From Symsagittifera roscoffensis (taxonomy: Eukaryota; Xenacoelomorpha; Acoela; Convolutidae), in assembly GCF_963678635.1 (NCBI RefSeq), contig NC_087068.1:13707872-13771871 (forward strand): DNA of 64,000 nt, given 5' to 3'. Numbering within the stretch: position 1 is the stretch's first letter; each line of letters starts with the position of its first letter. The notes below the pieces were generated by a model that was not told the origin of the DNA, made no database searches, and saw only the letters and a list, made by a program, of their open reading frames with translations. The position numbers and the translations under genes are program-made. Of the stretch, positions 1-10,600 are shown one piece after another.

Positions 1-1008
1 CAGATAAGAGTGGGATGGAGTTGATCGCGGACTGTCATGGAGTAACGGAAGTAAACTTGATCACTGCCTTGGGATTTTGCAGCATGGCGAGCTCGATAGA
101 ATCACTGGAACGCCTGGAGCGTGCCCGTGGGCTAGTGACGTCCGTCAGTGTAGAAATATTCCCTGGAGCACTACAGACAGAGCAAAAGATAGGAGGCTGG
201 TGAGAAGCTCTGGAAAATGAAATGAGTTTGAAAGATAGTGAAGCCCATCATAGACCTGCTGGCTCGAGATATCTGGTGGATTCGAGCTCTGCACCATATT
301 GCAATAGTAGATACCCTACGCATATGGTGGTGATGGATGCGAGGAAACAGCAGGTGTTGGTTGACCAACTTTTCTCTGTGCCAAAATGCGTGAGGTTGGC
401 CAGGATGTCAGAAAGGTCATATGACTTGTTGGCGAAGATCTTTCGGGCAGTCCCGAAGAGATCTGAAGGCGAGTTGCAAGACGTAGTGGGTGAAGAGTTC
501 CTGAGATTGAACGAAGGTAATGTGAGTGAGTTCCAGAAGCAGAAAGCGAGTGGAGCGTTACCCACTGAATTCCCCACTATAGAAGAGAAAGACGATTTAC
601 ATAGAATTCTGATGGAGGTGGAACCGTTGCTGGGAGCCTCAGGGTATCGGACCCGAAGGAACATAGTGAGAACCCATGGGGAGTATCCTTGCCACTGCTT
701 GGCGCAGACGTTGTGGTACCCCAAACGCGGGAATCTGATGCTAGTATGGGACGTGGAGGAGTTGTACTCTACGGGGTTGCCCGATCAGAATCAACAAGTG
801 TCAATCGTGGTGGCTAGTGCCATGCTGGCAGTGAGATGGTTGGAGGCTAACGCGGACACAAGTGAACAGGAGACGGCCGTGCCGACTTCTGAACAGCTGA
901 GCAACGTGAAGATGAGCCGTGAATTGGATCTTTTCAGAACCACATGCAAGGTTCTGAGAATACCCAAAGCCATTGAAAGAATATGGTCAAGGCAAAGATT
1001 GATGCCTT
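1..1008 (+). pseudogene. Element A third ORF, C-terminal part, left of the nested insertion
   Basis: This is the C-terminal part of the large third ORF of a giant LTR element (A); the rest lies left of the window. The frame (codons from base 3) matches the C-terminal region of element B's ORF3 at about 21190-22195, with roughly half the residues alike by eye. Shared landmarks include SVPKCVRLARMS (near 380), PCHCLAQT-WYP (near 690) and LVWDVEE (near 745). The frame is open except for one in-frame TGA at 201-203. It is cut at 1008 by the 5' LTR of element B and resumes at 24012. Function is unknown. The near-open frame suggests that A was coding until recently. The single stop, plus the insertion, make this copy a pseudogene. 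Confidence 0.8.
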
Positions 1009-1924
1009 TGTGCCAGTCGGTCATATTTGGAAGTTTGACCTTGAGAGAAGAAAAAAACACTTGATTTTGGAGTGAAATTTAATTTTTCAAAATTTCGAAT
1101 GGAACCTGTCATGCACGATTTTCTCGCGAGAACTGAAAATCAGAAAAAGAGAGGAGAACAATTTCAGAACAGTTGAATAACAATCGCGGGAAAGTTGCTA
1201 GAAAAATCGGTGGGAAATTGCTATTCGCAATTTCAATAGCAATAATAGCCTAGAGTAGAGCTGTCCCATCTGAAACAGAGACGAGAGCATTCCCACGAAT
1301 TGGATTGTTACGATTGGAATACTATTATTGACTGGACTAGAGTGAACCTTCGGTGGAAAGGTGGACAGCTTGAGTGTCCCAATGGTTCACGAGAACTTGC
1401 AGTCTAGAGTAAAAACTTGTTCTTGTTGTTAAAACTGACTAACATTAAACTCATATTAGTTACTTTATTAATTCTTGAGTTGTTTACCGACTTATTTGCT
1501 TCCTGGTTCTTGAGCGTGCTACAATGTGAGTACTTAATTTAAATTCCTAGAGTGTGTTTTATAATTGTTATGTTGAGGTAAGGCGAGTTTTAGGTTGATC
1601 CATCTGAAATGGATCAAAGTTCCACTGTCTAATAAAAAGTAACTTAACGGATTGTTCCAACCCGGTTTTTAACGGCGTTCATGTATTTTGGGTATCTAGA
1701 GACCTAAGTATGGGGACGTTTCTAATTCTAGAGTGGGGGGATATTTTAGTAGTAGCCTTTAAGCTGTAACGGGTCGTAGTCTCATGTCACAAGCGAACCG
1801 AACTGGCTCCGACCGTTCTTGAGGTAGAAAAACACAAGAGATAGTGTCCCTGACCCTTGAGCCAGTGGTTATAGGGCCTATTTTTCTTAAGCCTCATGTG
1901 TGACTGCAGTAGACGAATGTTACA
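1009..1924 (+). repeat. 5' LTR of element B
   Basis: 916 bp, TG...CA ends, collinear with 23094-24009 and without a difference that I could find by eye. It contains AATAAA at 1631-1636, a possible polyadenylation signal. It also has two good splice-donor matches, AAT|GTGAGT at 1526 and GAG|GTAAGG at 1578, which could serve a spliced subgenomic RNA. The hexamer CTTGAG occurs six times. R and U5 borders cannot be set from sequence alone. Confidence 0.95.
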
Positions 1925-1935
1925 TAGTGTTTTTA

Positions 1936-1953
1936 TGGCGCTCCTGGGTGTTT
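1936..1953 (+). other. Candidate tRNA primer-binding site of element B
   Basis: TGGCGCTCC starts 11 bases after the 5' LTR and begins with the TGG expected from a tRNA CCA end. The 11-base gap is larger than usual and I could not match it to a particular tRNA, so this is tentative. Confidence 0.35.
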
Positions 1954-2416
1954 ACGACATCAAGACTACGGAGTCGAACCCACTTGAGACAGCTTCGGGC
2001 TGAATGCCCATTCTAGAGTACCGGCGGTACGGTTCGACAGGAACGTGCAAACCTTCCGGTTGTACCGTGATAGCTTTTTAAGAAAACTCGAGAAAATTTC
2101 CTGGTACGCTCTCCGAACGAGGCTTAGCTAACCGAGTAAAGGGGGGCAACTAGGGGGACAAAAACACGAGCAAAAAGACAAAAAGCAAAACAAAAACCAA
2201 AAAAGAATAGAAAAAGGAACAAAAACCATAAAACGAAAAAAGACAGTGACTTTGACACCAGATTAGTTGGATCAAACCTTTATATTAATTAAATAGTATA
2301 CCCATACTGTTTTACAAGTTCGATCGTTTCGATCAACCTAGCAATTTAAACCAGTAAACTGAATAAAGTGCCCGAAGTGGGGCGTTGTCAAGGGTTTTCA
2401 GATAGCTTGGAACTTA

Positions 2417-2612
2417 GCTGGACCAATAGGAGACTTGACTGGAAGAGGTGACCAGCCGAGTGGGAAAGTGGTTCAGGGACACTTGAGCTGAACCAATAGG
2501 AGACTTGACTGGAAGAGGTGACCAGCCGAGTGGGAAAGTGGTTCAGGGACACTTGAGCTGAACCAATAGGAGACTGGACTGGAACAGGTGACCAGTCGAG
2601 TGGGAAAGCAGC
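2417..2612 (+). repeat. 70-bp tandem triplication in the element B leader
   Basis: Three head-to-tail copies begin at 2417, 2487 and 2557, each opening GCTG(G/A)ACCAATAGGAGACT. The first two are nearly identical; the third is partial and more diverged. Each complete copy ends with ACACTTGA, so each join makes a CTTGAG hexamer. Role unknown. Confidence 0.9.
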
Positions 2613-2824
2613 CAAGAAGGATTTGGCAATTCTCGAGTTCTCAAGTTGGGCAGAACGGGTATCATTAGAATCCACATTACATTATAGGAGATAAGTGTAA
2701 AATTGGATAAGCGAAATCCCCCAGTTTTGAGGAACGTTTTTACTTGAGCAGGCCTGGAAACAGGTCTACGGTTTTCTCTTGAGAGGTTTAGCACCCGGCG
2801 CTTAAGGTAATTTTTAGGCTTAAG

Positions 2825-2905
2825 AAGGGGGGCTAGAAAGGGGGGAGGTTAGAAGGGGGACTGGTTAGGCTAGAGGTGAGCGGTTGTAAATTGTAAAAAG
2901 GGGGA
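2825..2905 (+). other. G-run cluster in the leader (possible quadruplex)
   Basis: Runs of six, six and five G separated by short spacers, then another run of five near 2901. A smaller pair of G5 runs lies at about 2139-2157. The pattern could form a G-quadruplex in RNA or DNA; this is inferred from base runs only. Confidence 0.4.
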
Positions 2906-3430
2906 AATTAGAGTAACTAATTAGTCGACATCGTTGACTTAGTTACATTAGAAATTAACACGCGTTGGTAATATTAGGTGGAGATCCAAAATTCAACTCG
3001 AGTTAAGACTGGTACGCTGGTTGGTTTGGTAGGGGGGACCGGATATAGACAGCTTTTGTGATACCCCATAAGATCACTAGTGGGGGGAGAAAAACGCGTG
3101 GCAATTAGGTACCAGACATTTTTTTTTAGACGAAAGGTAGACATTGGTCACCTTTGAATTTCAGGTGGGCTCATTTTTCTGTTTTTATTATTTTTCTTAC
3201 TTAGATTTTTGTTGCATTTTAGTGAGGATTTGTGTTTGGTTTTATACGAACAGGTGATCACAAGATACCTGCGCACCTACATTGAAATAGAAACAACCAA
3301 AAAGAAGAGGGGGGTCAGCATTTGGCTTTTAAGAGAGGGTTTTTGGGAAAATTTTACTAGAGCTTGAGTGGTGGTACAAGGTACGGTGATTCAAGAAGAC
3401 CCTACAACGAGGAAGACACTCCGTGACGAG

Positions 3431-4212
3431 TCTTGGGACAGTACCGAAGAAGTCTTGGGACAGAGCAGTCTTGGGTCGGTGGTCTTGGGACAGGGTCTTG
3501 GGACAGTGGTCTTGGGACAGGGTCTTGGGACAGTGGTCTTGGGACAGTGGTCTTGGGACAGTGGTCTTGGGACAGGGTCTTGGGACAGTGGTCTTGGGAC
3601 GGGGTCTTGGGACAGTGGTCTTGGGACAAGGGTCTTGGGACAGGGTCTTGGGACAGGGTCTTGGGACAGTGGTCTTGGGACAGGGTCTTGGGACAGGGGT
3701 CTTGGGACAGTGGTCTTGGGACAGGGTCTTGGGACAGTGGTCTTGGGACAGGGTCTTGGGACAGTGGTCTTGGGACAGTGGTCTTGGGACAAGGGTCTTG
3801 GGACACTAGTCTTGGGACACTAGCCTTGGGACACTGGTCTTGGGACACTGGTCTTGGGACAGTAGTCTTGGGACACTAGCCTTGGGACAGTAGTCTTGGG
3901 ACACCAGCCTTGGGACACTGGTCTTGGGACACTACCCTTGGGACACTAGTCTTGGGACAGTAGTCTTGGGACACTAGTCTTGGGACACTAGCCTTGGGAC
4001 ACTAGTCTTGGGACACTAGCCTTAGGACACTGGTCTTGGGACACTACCCTTGGGACACTAGTCTGGGGACAGTAGTCTTGGGACAGTAGTCTTGGGACAG
4101 TAGTCTTGGGACACTAGCCTTGGGACACTAGTCTTGGGACAGTAGTCTTGGTACAAGGGTCTTAGGACACTAGCGGAGAGTACTGTGATAGTGACGAATA
4201 GTCTTGGGACGG
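3431..4212 (+). repeat. Leader minisatellite, 13-14 bp unit TCTTGGGACAGTGG
   Basis: Around fifty or more tandem units built on TCTTGGGACA. In the first half the spacer between units is mostly GTGG or GGG; in the second half it is mostly CTAG, CTGG or GTAG, so two variant blocks have expanded separately. The array ends at TCTTGGGACGG near 4212. Several overlapping ORFs on both strands here are artefacts of the stop-free unit. Confidence 0.95.
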
Positions 4213-4579
4213 TATAAAAATTGAAGTAGAATCACAACAAGTGTGTCTTAAGACAGAATAAGACAAATCGAAATAGGTACGGTTAAGACCAAATTAAGGA
4301 AAGTTTTTCGGAGGTTTTAGAAAGAGAATTGGATAAGGTTTTTAACACGTTGTACAGAATTTGTTACCATAAAAAAATATTTTTTTTTTTACCCTTAGAA
4401 TAGAATCGTGTATATAATAAAATTGTAAATAAAAGCAGTTGTAAATAGAAATAATGAGGCGGAGTAGGGTACCGGTGCTCGAAAAAAGGTCAAGTGGATC
4501 AAACACAAAATATAATTCATCGCTGCGCGGAACGACATCAACGGGCCCAAAGATAACGAAGAAGAACTTTTCAGTTAAC

Positions 4580-5623
4580 ATGGTCAGCACAAGGAGTACA
4601 GCGGAGAGCAGGGCGAAAGAGGGCACGGAAGGGGAGCGAGTAGAACCCACCATCGAGATTGATCTAGAGACACCCGATCAAAGTGTGGATGAAACAAGGA
4701 AGATGGCGACAGAGTCAACTCCAATGCCCAATGCAGAGGAACCGAACCAGAAACCCATAGAGTTCTCACCGATAGATGACGCGGAAGATGCAATAGGCAA
4801 CACCGAAGAAACGGTGAAAGAAGACTCTCAAGTAAAGAGGACATCTTTTACGGAAAAATTGGGAATAATGTTCGGAATAAAAACGAAAGAAAACGTGACT
4901 GAAGAACCAAAAGCAGAAAGAGCACGAACATTTGGGACAGTGAGCACGAAGACCTCAGAAGCCAATCCAAGAGAGGAACAAGCTAAAGCAGAGGCTACGG
5001 CCGAAGAGAGACCGACGGCTGACCATGAAGAGACTACCATTGAGCTGGGTGACTTGTTGGCGAAATTAAATCAGATTGACAAAAGACTTAAGCACAGTGA
5101 AGAAGACAGAGAGGTGATAAAAAAGGAGATAAGATACAACAAGCACGAGTATCTAGACAGTTATTTTAACCTAGCTAAGGCAACAGATGAGAGACTCAAG
5201 GAAATGTCAGATAAGGTAGAAGCCACCAATGAAGAACGAGAAAAGAACATCAAAACAGACATGCAACAGTTGAAGAACCGATATGATGATGTCAACAGCC
5301 AATTAGGGAGCCTGGAAAGGAGAATGGACACAATGAGCAAGAGTCAAGCCGAGAGTTCGTGTGCAATACAGGCGAAGTTGGATGCAATCTTGAGAGGTTC
5401 CACTCCACAAGAAAGACCGGCAGCGGATCGTACGCAAAGCACCAGAGTTGACTTTGTAGAACCACAAAGGAACAAACGGCAATCGACACCGTTGCCCTTA
5501 ACCAGGGATGCGATAAGCATAGCACCAACAGCTGCGAAAACAATAATGAAGAATGAACGTCGAATACAACGACTGCTCCGGGAGATTCAACAGCTAACAG
5601 CAACACAGGACCGGATGCTATGA
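4580..5623 (+). CDS. Element B ORF1: charged coiled-coil Gag-upstream protein
   Basis: About 347 codons from ATG 4580. The frame is open back to an ATG at 4454, but 4580 has the better start context (A at -3, G at +4). It encodes MVSTRS at its start, a type of N-terminus common in Gypsy gag proteins. The first half is rich in E, T, K and R; the middle (about 5050-5390) is a predicted coiled coil with heptad-like L/M spacing, including KATDERLKEMSDKVEATNEE. No zinc knuckle is present. It probably acts as the matrix-like or assembly part of Gag. The stop TGA 5621-5623 overlaps the next ATG as ATGA, so the downstream gag frame may be reached by reinitiation or by -1 frameshifting. Function is inferred from position and composition. 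Confidence 0.75.
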   Translation: MVSTRSTAESRAKEGTEGERVEPTIEIDLETPDQSVDETRKMATESTPMPNAEEPNQKPIEFSPIDDAEDAIGNTEETVKEDSQVKRTSFTEKLGIMFGIKTKENVTEEPKAERARTFGTVSTKTSEANPREEQAKAEATAEERPTADHEETTIELGDLLAKLNQIDKRLKHSEEDREVIKKEIRYNKHEYLDSYFNLAKATDERLKEMSDKVEATNEEREKNIKTDMQQLKNRYDDVNSQLGSLERRMDTMSKSQAESSCAIQAKLDAILRGSTPQERPAADRTQSTRVDFVEPQRNKRQSTPLPLTRDAISIAPTAAKTIMKNERRIQRLLREIQQLTATQDRML

Positions 5624-6732
5624 CATGGGCCAGCACTTGGGAGATGATGAACAGGACTCTAGAGGCCTTCGCCACGAGGAACACTGACTCGAGCGAAAGG
5701 AGAGAGGGAAAATCAAGAAAGACATTCAAGAAGCCAAAAGAATTCAAGGACGACTCCGATGGATGCCTTGACACTTGGGTGGAAGTGATGAGATTACATC
5801 TAGAACAAGACAACTTGAGTGACGAAAGACAAGCATGTACAGCCATACTGAGCAACTTGGAAGGAACGGCATTAAAATGCGTGGTCGCAAAGAAGGAGGG
5901 AGAACGCGACACCGCGGACAAGATCTTCGAGATATTGCTGAATCGATTCGGGTCAGGCATGAAGGGTCACCAAGCGATGATGCGATTTGAAAAGAGAAGG
6001 CAGAGGGACGACGAGTCAATAGATCGGTTCCTAGATGACCTCGAGAGCTTGAGAAGGAGGAGTGACCCAGAGGAGTCGACAAATAGACGGAACTTTAGCA
6101 TTGCCTCGAAGTTCATCGATGGGGTGAAAAGTGATGACTTAAGGACAATGTTAGCAACATACTACACATTGTCGAAGGACAGCGCACCCACCCCAGAAGA
6201 AATGAGACAGAAATCAAGAGAATACATGCTGATGAAACCTAAGAAGTACTCATATTCCGAAAACAGGAACACGCAAGGGGGAAGCCAACCCCAGAGGTCA
6301 TCATGGTACAAACCTAGAGATGATATGGACAAGCGCAGATCATGCGCGAACTGCGGGTCAGCGGATCATCATGTGGCTGACTGCACAACGTACAAACAAG
6401 GCATGAAGAGCCTAGGTTATGCACCGGATGAAGAGGATATGAGCCAGATGGAGGAACACGAGTACTATAATGGCTTAATCATCAAGATAGGCGCCAGATG
6501 CTTCTTCTGTAACCAGGAGGGGCACTTCAGAATGGATTGTCCCTTGTTCTGGGAAGCGGTCAAGGACCAGAATCACCCCAAACATAAGTTGGCATTAGCG
6601 GCGGTGGAGAATCAGCGGAACAGGCAAAACGAGTTTGAATCTAGGAACTTGGGGGCACCAAACACCGAATTACCGACGAAGACAGTGAAAGCTGTTACAC
6701 ATGTTAGCGGTGCGTTAGAGTCCGCGGCCTGA
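5620..6732 (+). CDS. gag: Element B gag: capsid and nucleocapsid
   Basis: 370 codons from ATG 5620, which overlaps the ORF1 stop. The middle (about 5760-6240) has the helical layout of retrotransposon Gag capsids, including LDTWVEVMRLHLEQD and ESIDRFLDDLESL. The C-terminal part carries two CX2CX4HX4C zinc knuckles, at 6343-6384 (CANCGSADHHVADC) and 6499-6540 (CFFCNQEGHFRMDC), which bind the genomic RNA during particle assembly. It ends at TGA 6730-6732. The same frame then stays open into the protease, so the stop is either a readthrough site like that of some retroviruses or a lesion. Family assignment is strong; the start is chosen from the ATGA overlap and is less certain. Confidence 0.88.
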   Translation: MTWASTWEMMNRTLEAFATRNTDSSERREGKSRKTFKKPKEFKDDSDGCLDTWVEVMRLHLEQDNLSDERQACTAILSNLEGTALKCVVAKKEGERDTADKIFEILLNRFGSGMKGHQAMMRFEKRRQRDDESIDRFLDDLESLRRRSDPEESTNRRNFSIASKFIDGVKSDDLRTMLATYYTLSKDSAPTPEEMRQKSREYMLMKPKKYSYSENRNTQGGSQPQRSSWYKPRDDMDKRRSCANCGSADHHVADCTTYKQGMKSLGYAPDEEDMSQMEEHEYYNGLIIKIGARCFFCNQEGHFRMDCPLFWEAVKDQNHPKHKLALAAVENQRNRQNEFESRNLGAPNTELPTKTVKAVTHVSGALESAA

Positions 6733-7626
6733 AGCTCTCTAGAGATAAATTATGAGAAAGCGGCGACGGAAGCAATTGCCAAAGTGAAACAAGATCTGGC
6801 TGCGAAAGAAATAGAGCAACGACTAAAGTTGGAGATCGAAAGACAGAATTTTAACGAAGCATTAACCGGATCGAACTCAATACCAGAGGCTAGAACGGGC
6901 TCAATGAAGACCGGGAATTGTAACACCGTGAAAATGGTGACAGGTAAACCTTTTGGAATATCGAAAATCGGAGCAAGAATAATGTCGATAATCACAGTGG
7001 GCGGACACGAGGTAACCAGAAACTTGAGCGAGCCGAGCGACCAGACGATAATGCACATTGACGTGTATGCAGACTACTTGAGTGGAATAAGTCCACAAAC
7101 GACTTCTAGAGCGCTCAGGGCACTACTCACGAGAGGGGGCAGCAAATCGGTACGTGTTGATAATAGGTACACTGAAGCTTATGGTCCACACGAGGTCATG
7201 CTAAATATAGATGGAATCAACATCTATACCAAGACGATGATAACATGCGACGAAGACCTAATTGGACAAATCTATGTAGGGAAAGAAGAATTGAAAGTAA
7301 GATCGATTGGACACTGTGCTATGCTCGAAGAAGATGCAATGCACATCGGGACGGAAGCAGACGTGACAGGGCACGTGCTAGACATAAATGGCAAAAAGAC
7401 TCAGTTACGTGGATTACTCGACACGGGAGCAGTCTTGAGCGTCATACCAATCGAAACATGGGAAAAGATGGGCTTTGACAAAGGTGACTTGATAGACTCG
7501 AGAATACGGCTGTCAGCTGCAAACAAAGGGGCCCTTCGGGTGTTGGGCAGGACGCCGATAATAGCCCTCAATTTGGGGGAACGTAACCTGTGGATGAGCT
7601 TCATCGTGGTAGAAAACCTAGATTAA
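6733..7626 (+). CDS. pol: Element B protease segment of Pol, between two in-frame stops
   Basis: This stretch is in the same frame as gag and RT. It is bounded by TGA 6730-6732 and TAA 7624-7626 and has no obvious start of its own, so it would need readthrough or be part of a fused Gag-Pol. An N-terminal charged helix (6750-6860) precedes the retropepsin domain. The catalytic motif LLDTGA lies at 7414-7431, with Asp encoded at 7420. The partner C-terminal motif ILGRD lies after the TAA, at 7639-7653, so the stop cuts inside the protease fold. As annotated, the enzyme is truncated. Aspartic protease identity is secure; whether it is made is not. Confidence 0.8.
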   Translation, partial: SSLEINYEKAATEAIAKVKQDLAAKEIEQRLKLEIERQNFNEALTGSNSIPEARTGSMKTGNCNTVKMVTGKPFGISKIGARIMSIITVGGHEVTRNLSEPSDQTIMHIDVYADYLSGISPQTTSRALRALLTRGGSKSVRVDNRYTEAYGPHEVMLNIDGINIYTKTMITCDEDLIGQIYVGKEELKVRSIGHCAMLEEDAMHIGTEADVTGHVLDINGKKTQLRGLLDTGAVLSVIPIETWEKMGFDKGDLIDSRIRLSAANKGALRVLGRTPIIALNLGERNLWMSFIVVENLD

Positions 7627-10600
7627 TCTGACCAATTCATTTTGGGCAGAGACTTCATCAGGAATTTCGACGTAACGATTGATCTAAATAATGCAATGTT
7701 CAGGATACGGAACCCGGATAGGAGGTACGCAATCAAACCGGTAAATTTAATAATGGCGAATGAAAACAAAGCACCGGTATTCTTGAGTAGGAGAGTGAGG
7801 TTAAAAGCCAATGAAGCGGCAATCGTAAGCTTGAGGATGAAAAATTATAATGAACTAAGTGACAACAAGCAAGTGTGTATAGTTCCGAATCCCAATAGTC
7901 AAAGCGCTGCTGTTTTAGGAAGATCATTTTCGATAAAGAAGAGCGGCCTCTGCGTCAGTGTCTTGTTGAATACCCTTGATATACCGATCACGATACAGAG
8001 AGGGAGGAAGCTGGGATATGCTTTACCAGTTAAAACTCGATACGAAACAATTGAAAACTCAAAACAAAATGAAGTTGTTGATTGTCCTAATCACAGGGAC
8101 AAAATTTGTATCTTGAGACGATTGCAGAGAATAAAAGATTCTTCAGGTCTTATCAAATCACTTAAGTCAGAAACGGACGATGGGCTTTCGAGCTGTTCGA
8201 ACTTTCCAGAGCGACCCACACCAGATGAAATGCAAACTGATAAACCGGTTCTGCCGGAGATTGAACATTTAAGGGGCAAACTGAAAGATGAACAGCTCGA
8301 AGCTATCAAGGACGTACTAGAGCGGAACGAGGAGGTTTTTTCAAGGCATAAGGCGGATATCGGGTGTTGCAATTTTGTTGAACATGAAATAGAACTTGAG
8401 GAAAACGCGGTACCACACAGGGAGGGGGCGAGGCGCATGACCCCACACAAATCGGACGCGTGTAGAAAAGAAATCGAAACGTTACTAGAGTATGACATGA
8501 TAGAACCATCCAAGTCACCGTGGGCGTGTGGAGTAGTGATGGCCAAAAAGAAAGGCGACCAGTTAAGGTTTTGTTGTGACTTTCGATACCTGAACTCCGT
8601 CACGGTGAAGGATGCCTATCCCATACCTAGAATTGATGAGAGCCTCTCGAAGTTAGGTGATGCGAAATTTTTTACGACTCTTGATTTAGGCTCGGCCTTT
8701 TGGCAGGTACCATTAAGGAAGCAAGACAGGGACAAGACAGGGTTCGCCTGCGAGTTGGGTCTGTTTCAATGGAAACGGATGCCGTTTGAACTCTGCAATG
8801 CAACAGCCACGTTTCAGCGGCTGATGGCACACGCGTTGATAGGCGTGACGAAGAAGTACGGCAACCTGGTAATGTGCTACGTGGATGACGTGGTAATAGC
8901 AACGCCAACACTAGAAGATCACATCGAGAGGCTTGACGAGGTGTTCGCGTGCATGAAAAGATCGGGGCTGAAGTGTAAACCATCAAAGTGCGAGATACTC
9001 AAGGACTCGATTAAATACTTGGGCAGGATGGTAGATAAACACGGTATCAGACCTGACCCAGACGCCGTGGAAGCAGTCCTAACCTGGAAATCACCGAAGA
9101 CGGAACACCAGCTGATGAGCTTCCTGGGCTTCGCCAACTATTATAGAGAATTCATCAAGGGCTATGCGGACAAGGTATACCCGATGCAACAATTAATGAG
9201 ACATAAGGGCAAGAAGTTCACGTGGAACAACGCGGCAGAAGAGTCATTCCAGAGAATAAAGAAAGAGCTGTGTGAGGCACCAGTACTGGGTATGCCGACT
9301 GAGAAGGGGATGTACGTGCTAGACACGGATGCGTCAGTAGTCGCTATTTCTGGGATTCTCCATCAAGAACAAGAATGGAATGGGAAGACAGTCTTGAGAC
9401 CAATAGCATACGGGAGCAAGGTCCTAAGTGACACAGAAATGAAGTACGGAGCACCGAAAGCAGAGATGTTTGCGGTGGTCACCTTTGTCGAAAAATACAG
9501 AGCATACTTAGGCAGTGAGCCCTTCAAGCTGCGAGTCGACAACCGAGCACTAAGCTGGCTGAAAACGTACTCAATGGACCAGAGCTATATTGGGAGGTGG
9601 ATAGTTCGCTTGGATGGATACAACATGATAATTGAGCACAGAACACGAGATAAACATCAAAATGCTGACAGCTTGAGTAAGAAGACGGAGTTCTACGAGA
9701 GGCAAGAACAAAGAGAGGCGGACAGACCTGAGATCAAAGACGGCTTCTCCTTTATGGACAAAGAAACGTACGACAGTCTTCCACTCACGAGATGGCTGGA
9801 CAAATCAGGCAAACCGATTGAAGATCATCCCGAATTGCCGAAAGAGCCTCTTGAAAAGACCATCTTGAAGAAAAGCAGAGGGATTCCGATAGGAATAATG
9901 CTCAAGTCCAAGATCGTGAGGGAAACACTCAAGGCAAAAGGTTATGATCTCATCCAGGTAGAGGAGGGAACGGTCCGAATAGATGAAGACTTAATGAGGT
10001 TGCTTGAGAAACTATCAGATGACAAGCCCGTGATCCAAGGGAAAGGTCAGGAGGCACCGGAACTAACCATACTTCGGAGAGAAGAAACAGTGAACAATAC
10101 TGACGTCTCAAAAGGAAGCATCACTGATAGCAAGGAAGTTGTGCGATCACTAGTTGAAAAAATCCCCGAAAAAATTCTGGAGCAGACAAAAGTCAGGGAT
10201 AAGAAAGTAACATTCAGAGAAGAAGTTGAACACCTGGGACTAGATCAAGAGTCCGGGGAGTGGTCCAGATTCATGGAAGAAGACGAAACCGGAGAAGGGA
10301 AATTGTCCGGGGAGCGTGAAGAATGGGATGAAGACTCGGATGAGAGCAGCGAAGACCAAGACAGTCTATGCATGATACTGGCGGAAGAGAAGATAAGACA
10401 GCACGACAGGGAATTACAGACGGATCCATCTTCAGGGACGTACAATCTGGAAATACAAGAGGTACGAGGTGGTGAAGAGCTCGAGAAAATAGCAGTTTCA
10501 AGAAAACCACTAAGGGAACTATCGTGCAACTCAAACGTCAGAACGAATCTGGTACCAGAAGACGACATGAAAATCGTGAAAAGGATGATATGTGTGAAAC

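Larger units (their letters stand above)
1925..4579 (+). other. Untranslated leader of element B
   Basis: About 2.6 kb between the 5' LTR and the favoured ORF1 start, with no convincing protein. It holds a primer-site candidate at 1936, a 70-bp direct triplication (2417-2612), G-run clusters (about 2133-2160 and 2825-2905) and a ~780-bp minisatellite (3431-4212). A packaging or dimerisation signal would be expected here, but none is recognisable. The ORFs in all frames across the minisatellite arise because its unit lacks stop codons. Confidence 0.75.

Noticed and set aside
1966-1980. GGAGTCGAACCC after the 5' LTR as the T-arm of a reverse-complement tRNA
   Set aside because: It is about 30 bases too far from the TGG of the primer-site candidate and the T-stem does not pair. 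Taken as chance.
3368-3879. Overlapping long ORFs on both strands with WDSGLGT- or PRPLSQD-type repeats
   Set aside because: They are translations of the 13-14 bp minisatellite, which lacks stops in most frames. No start context or domain supports a protein.
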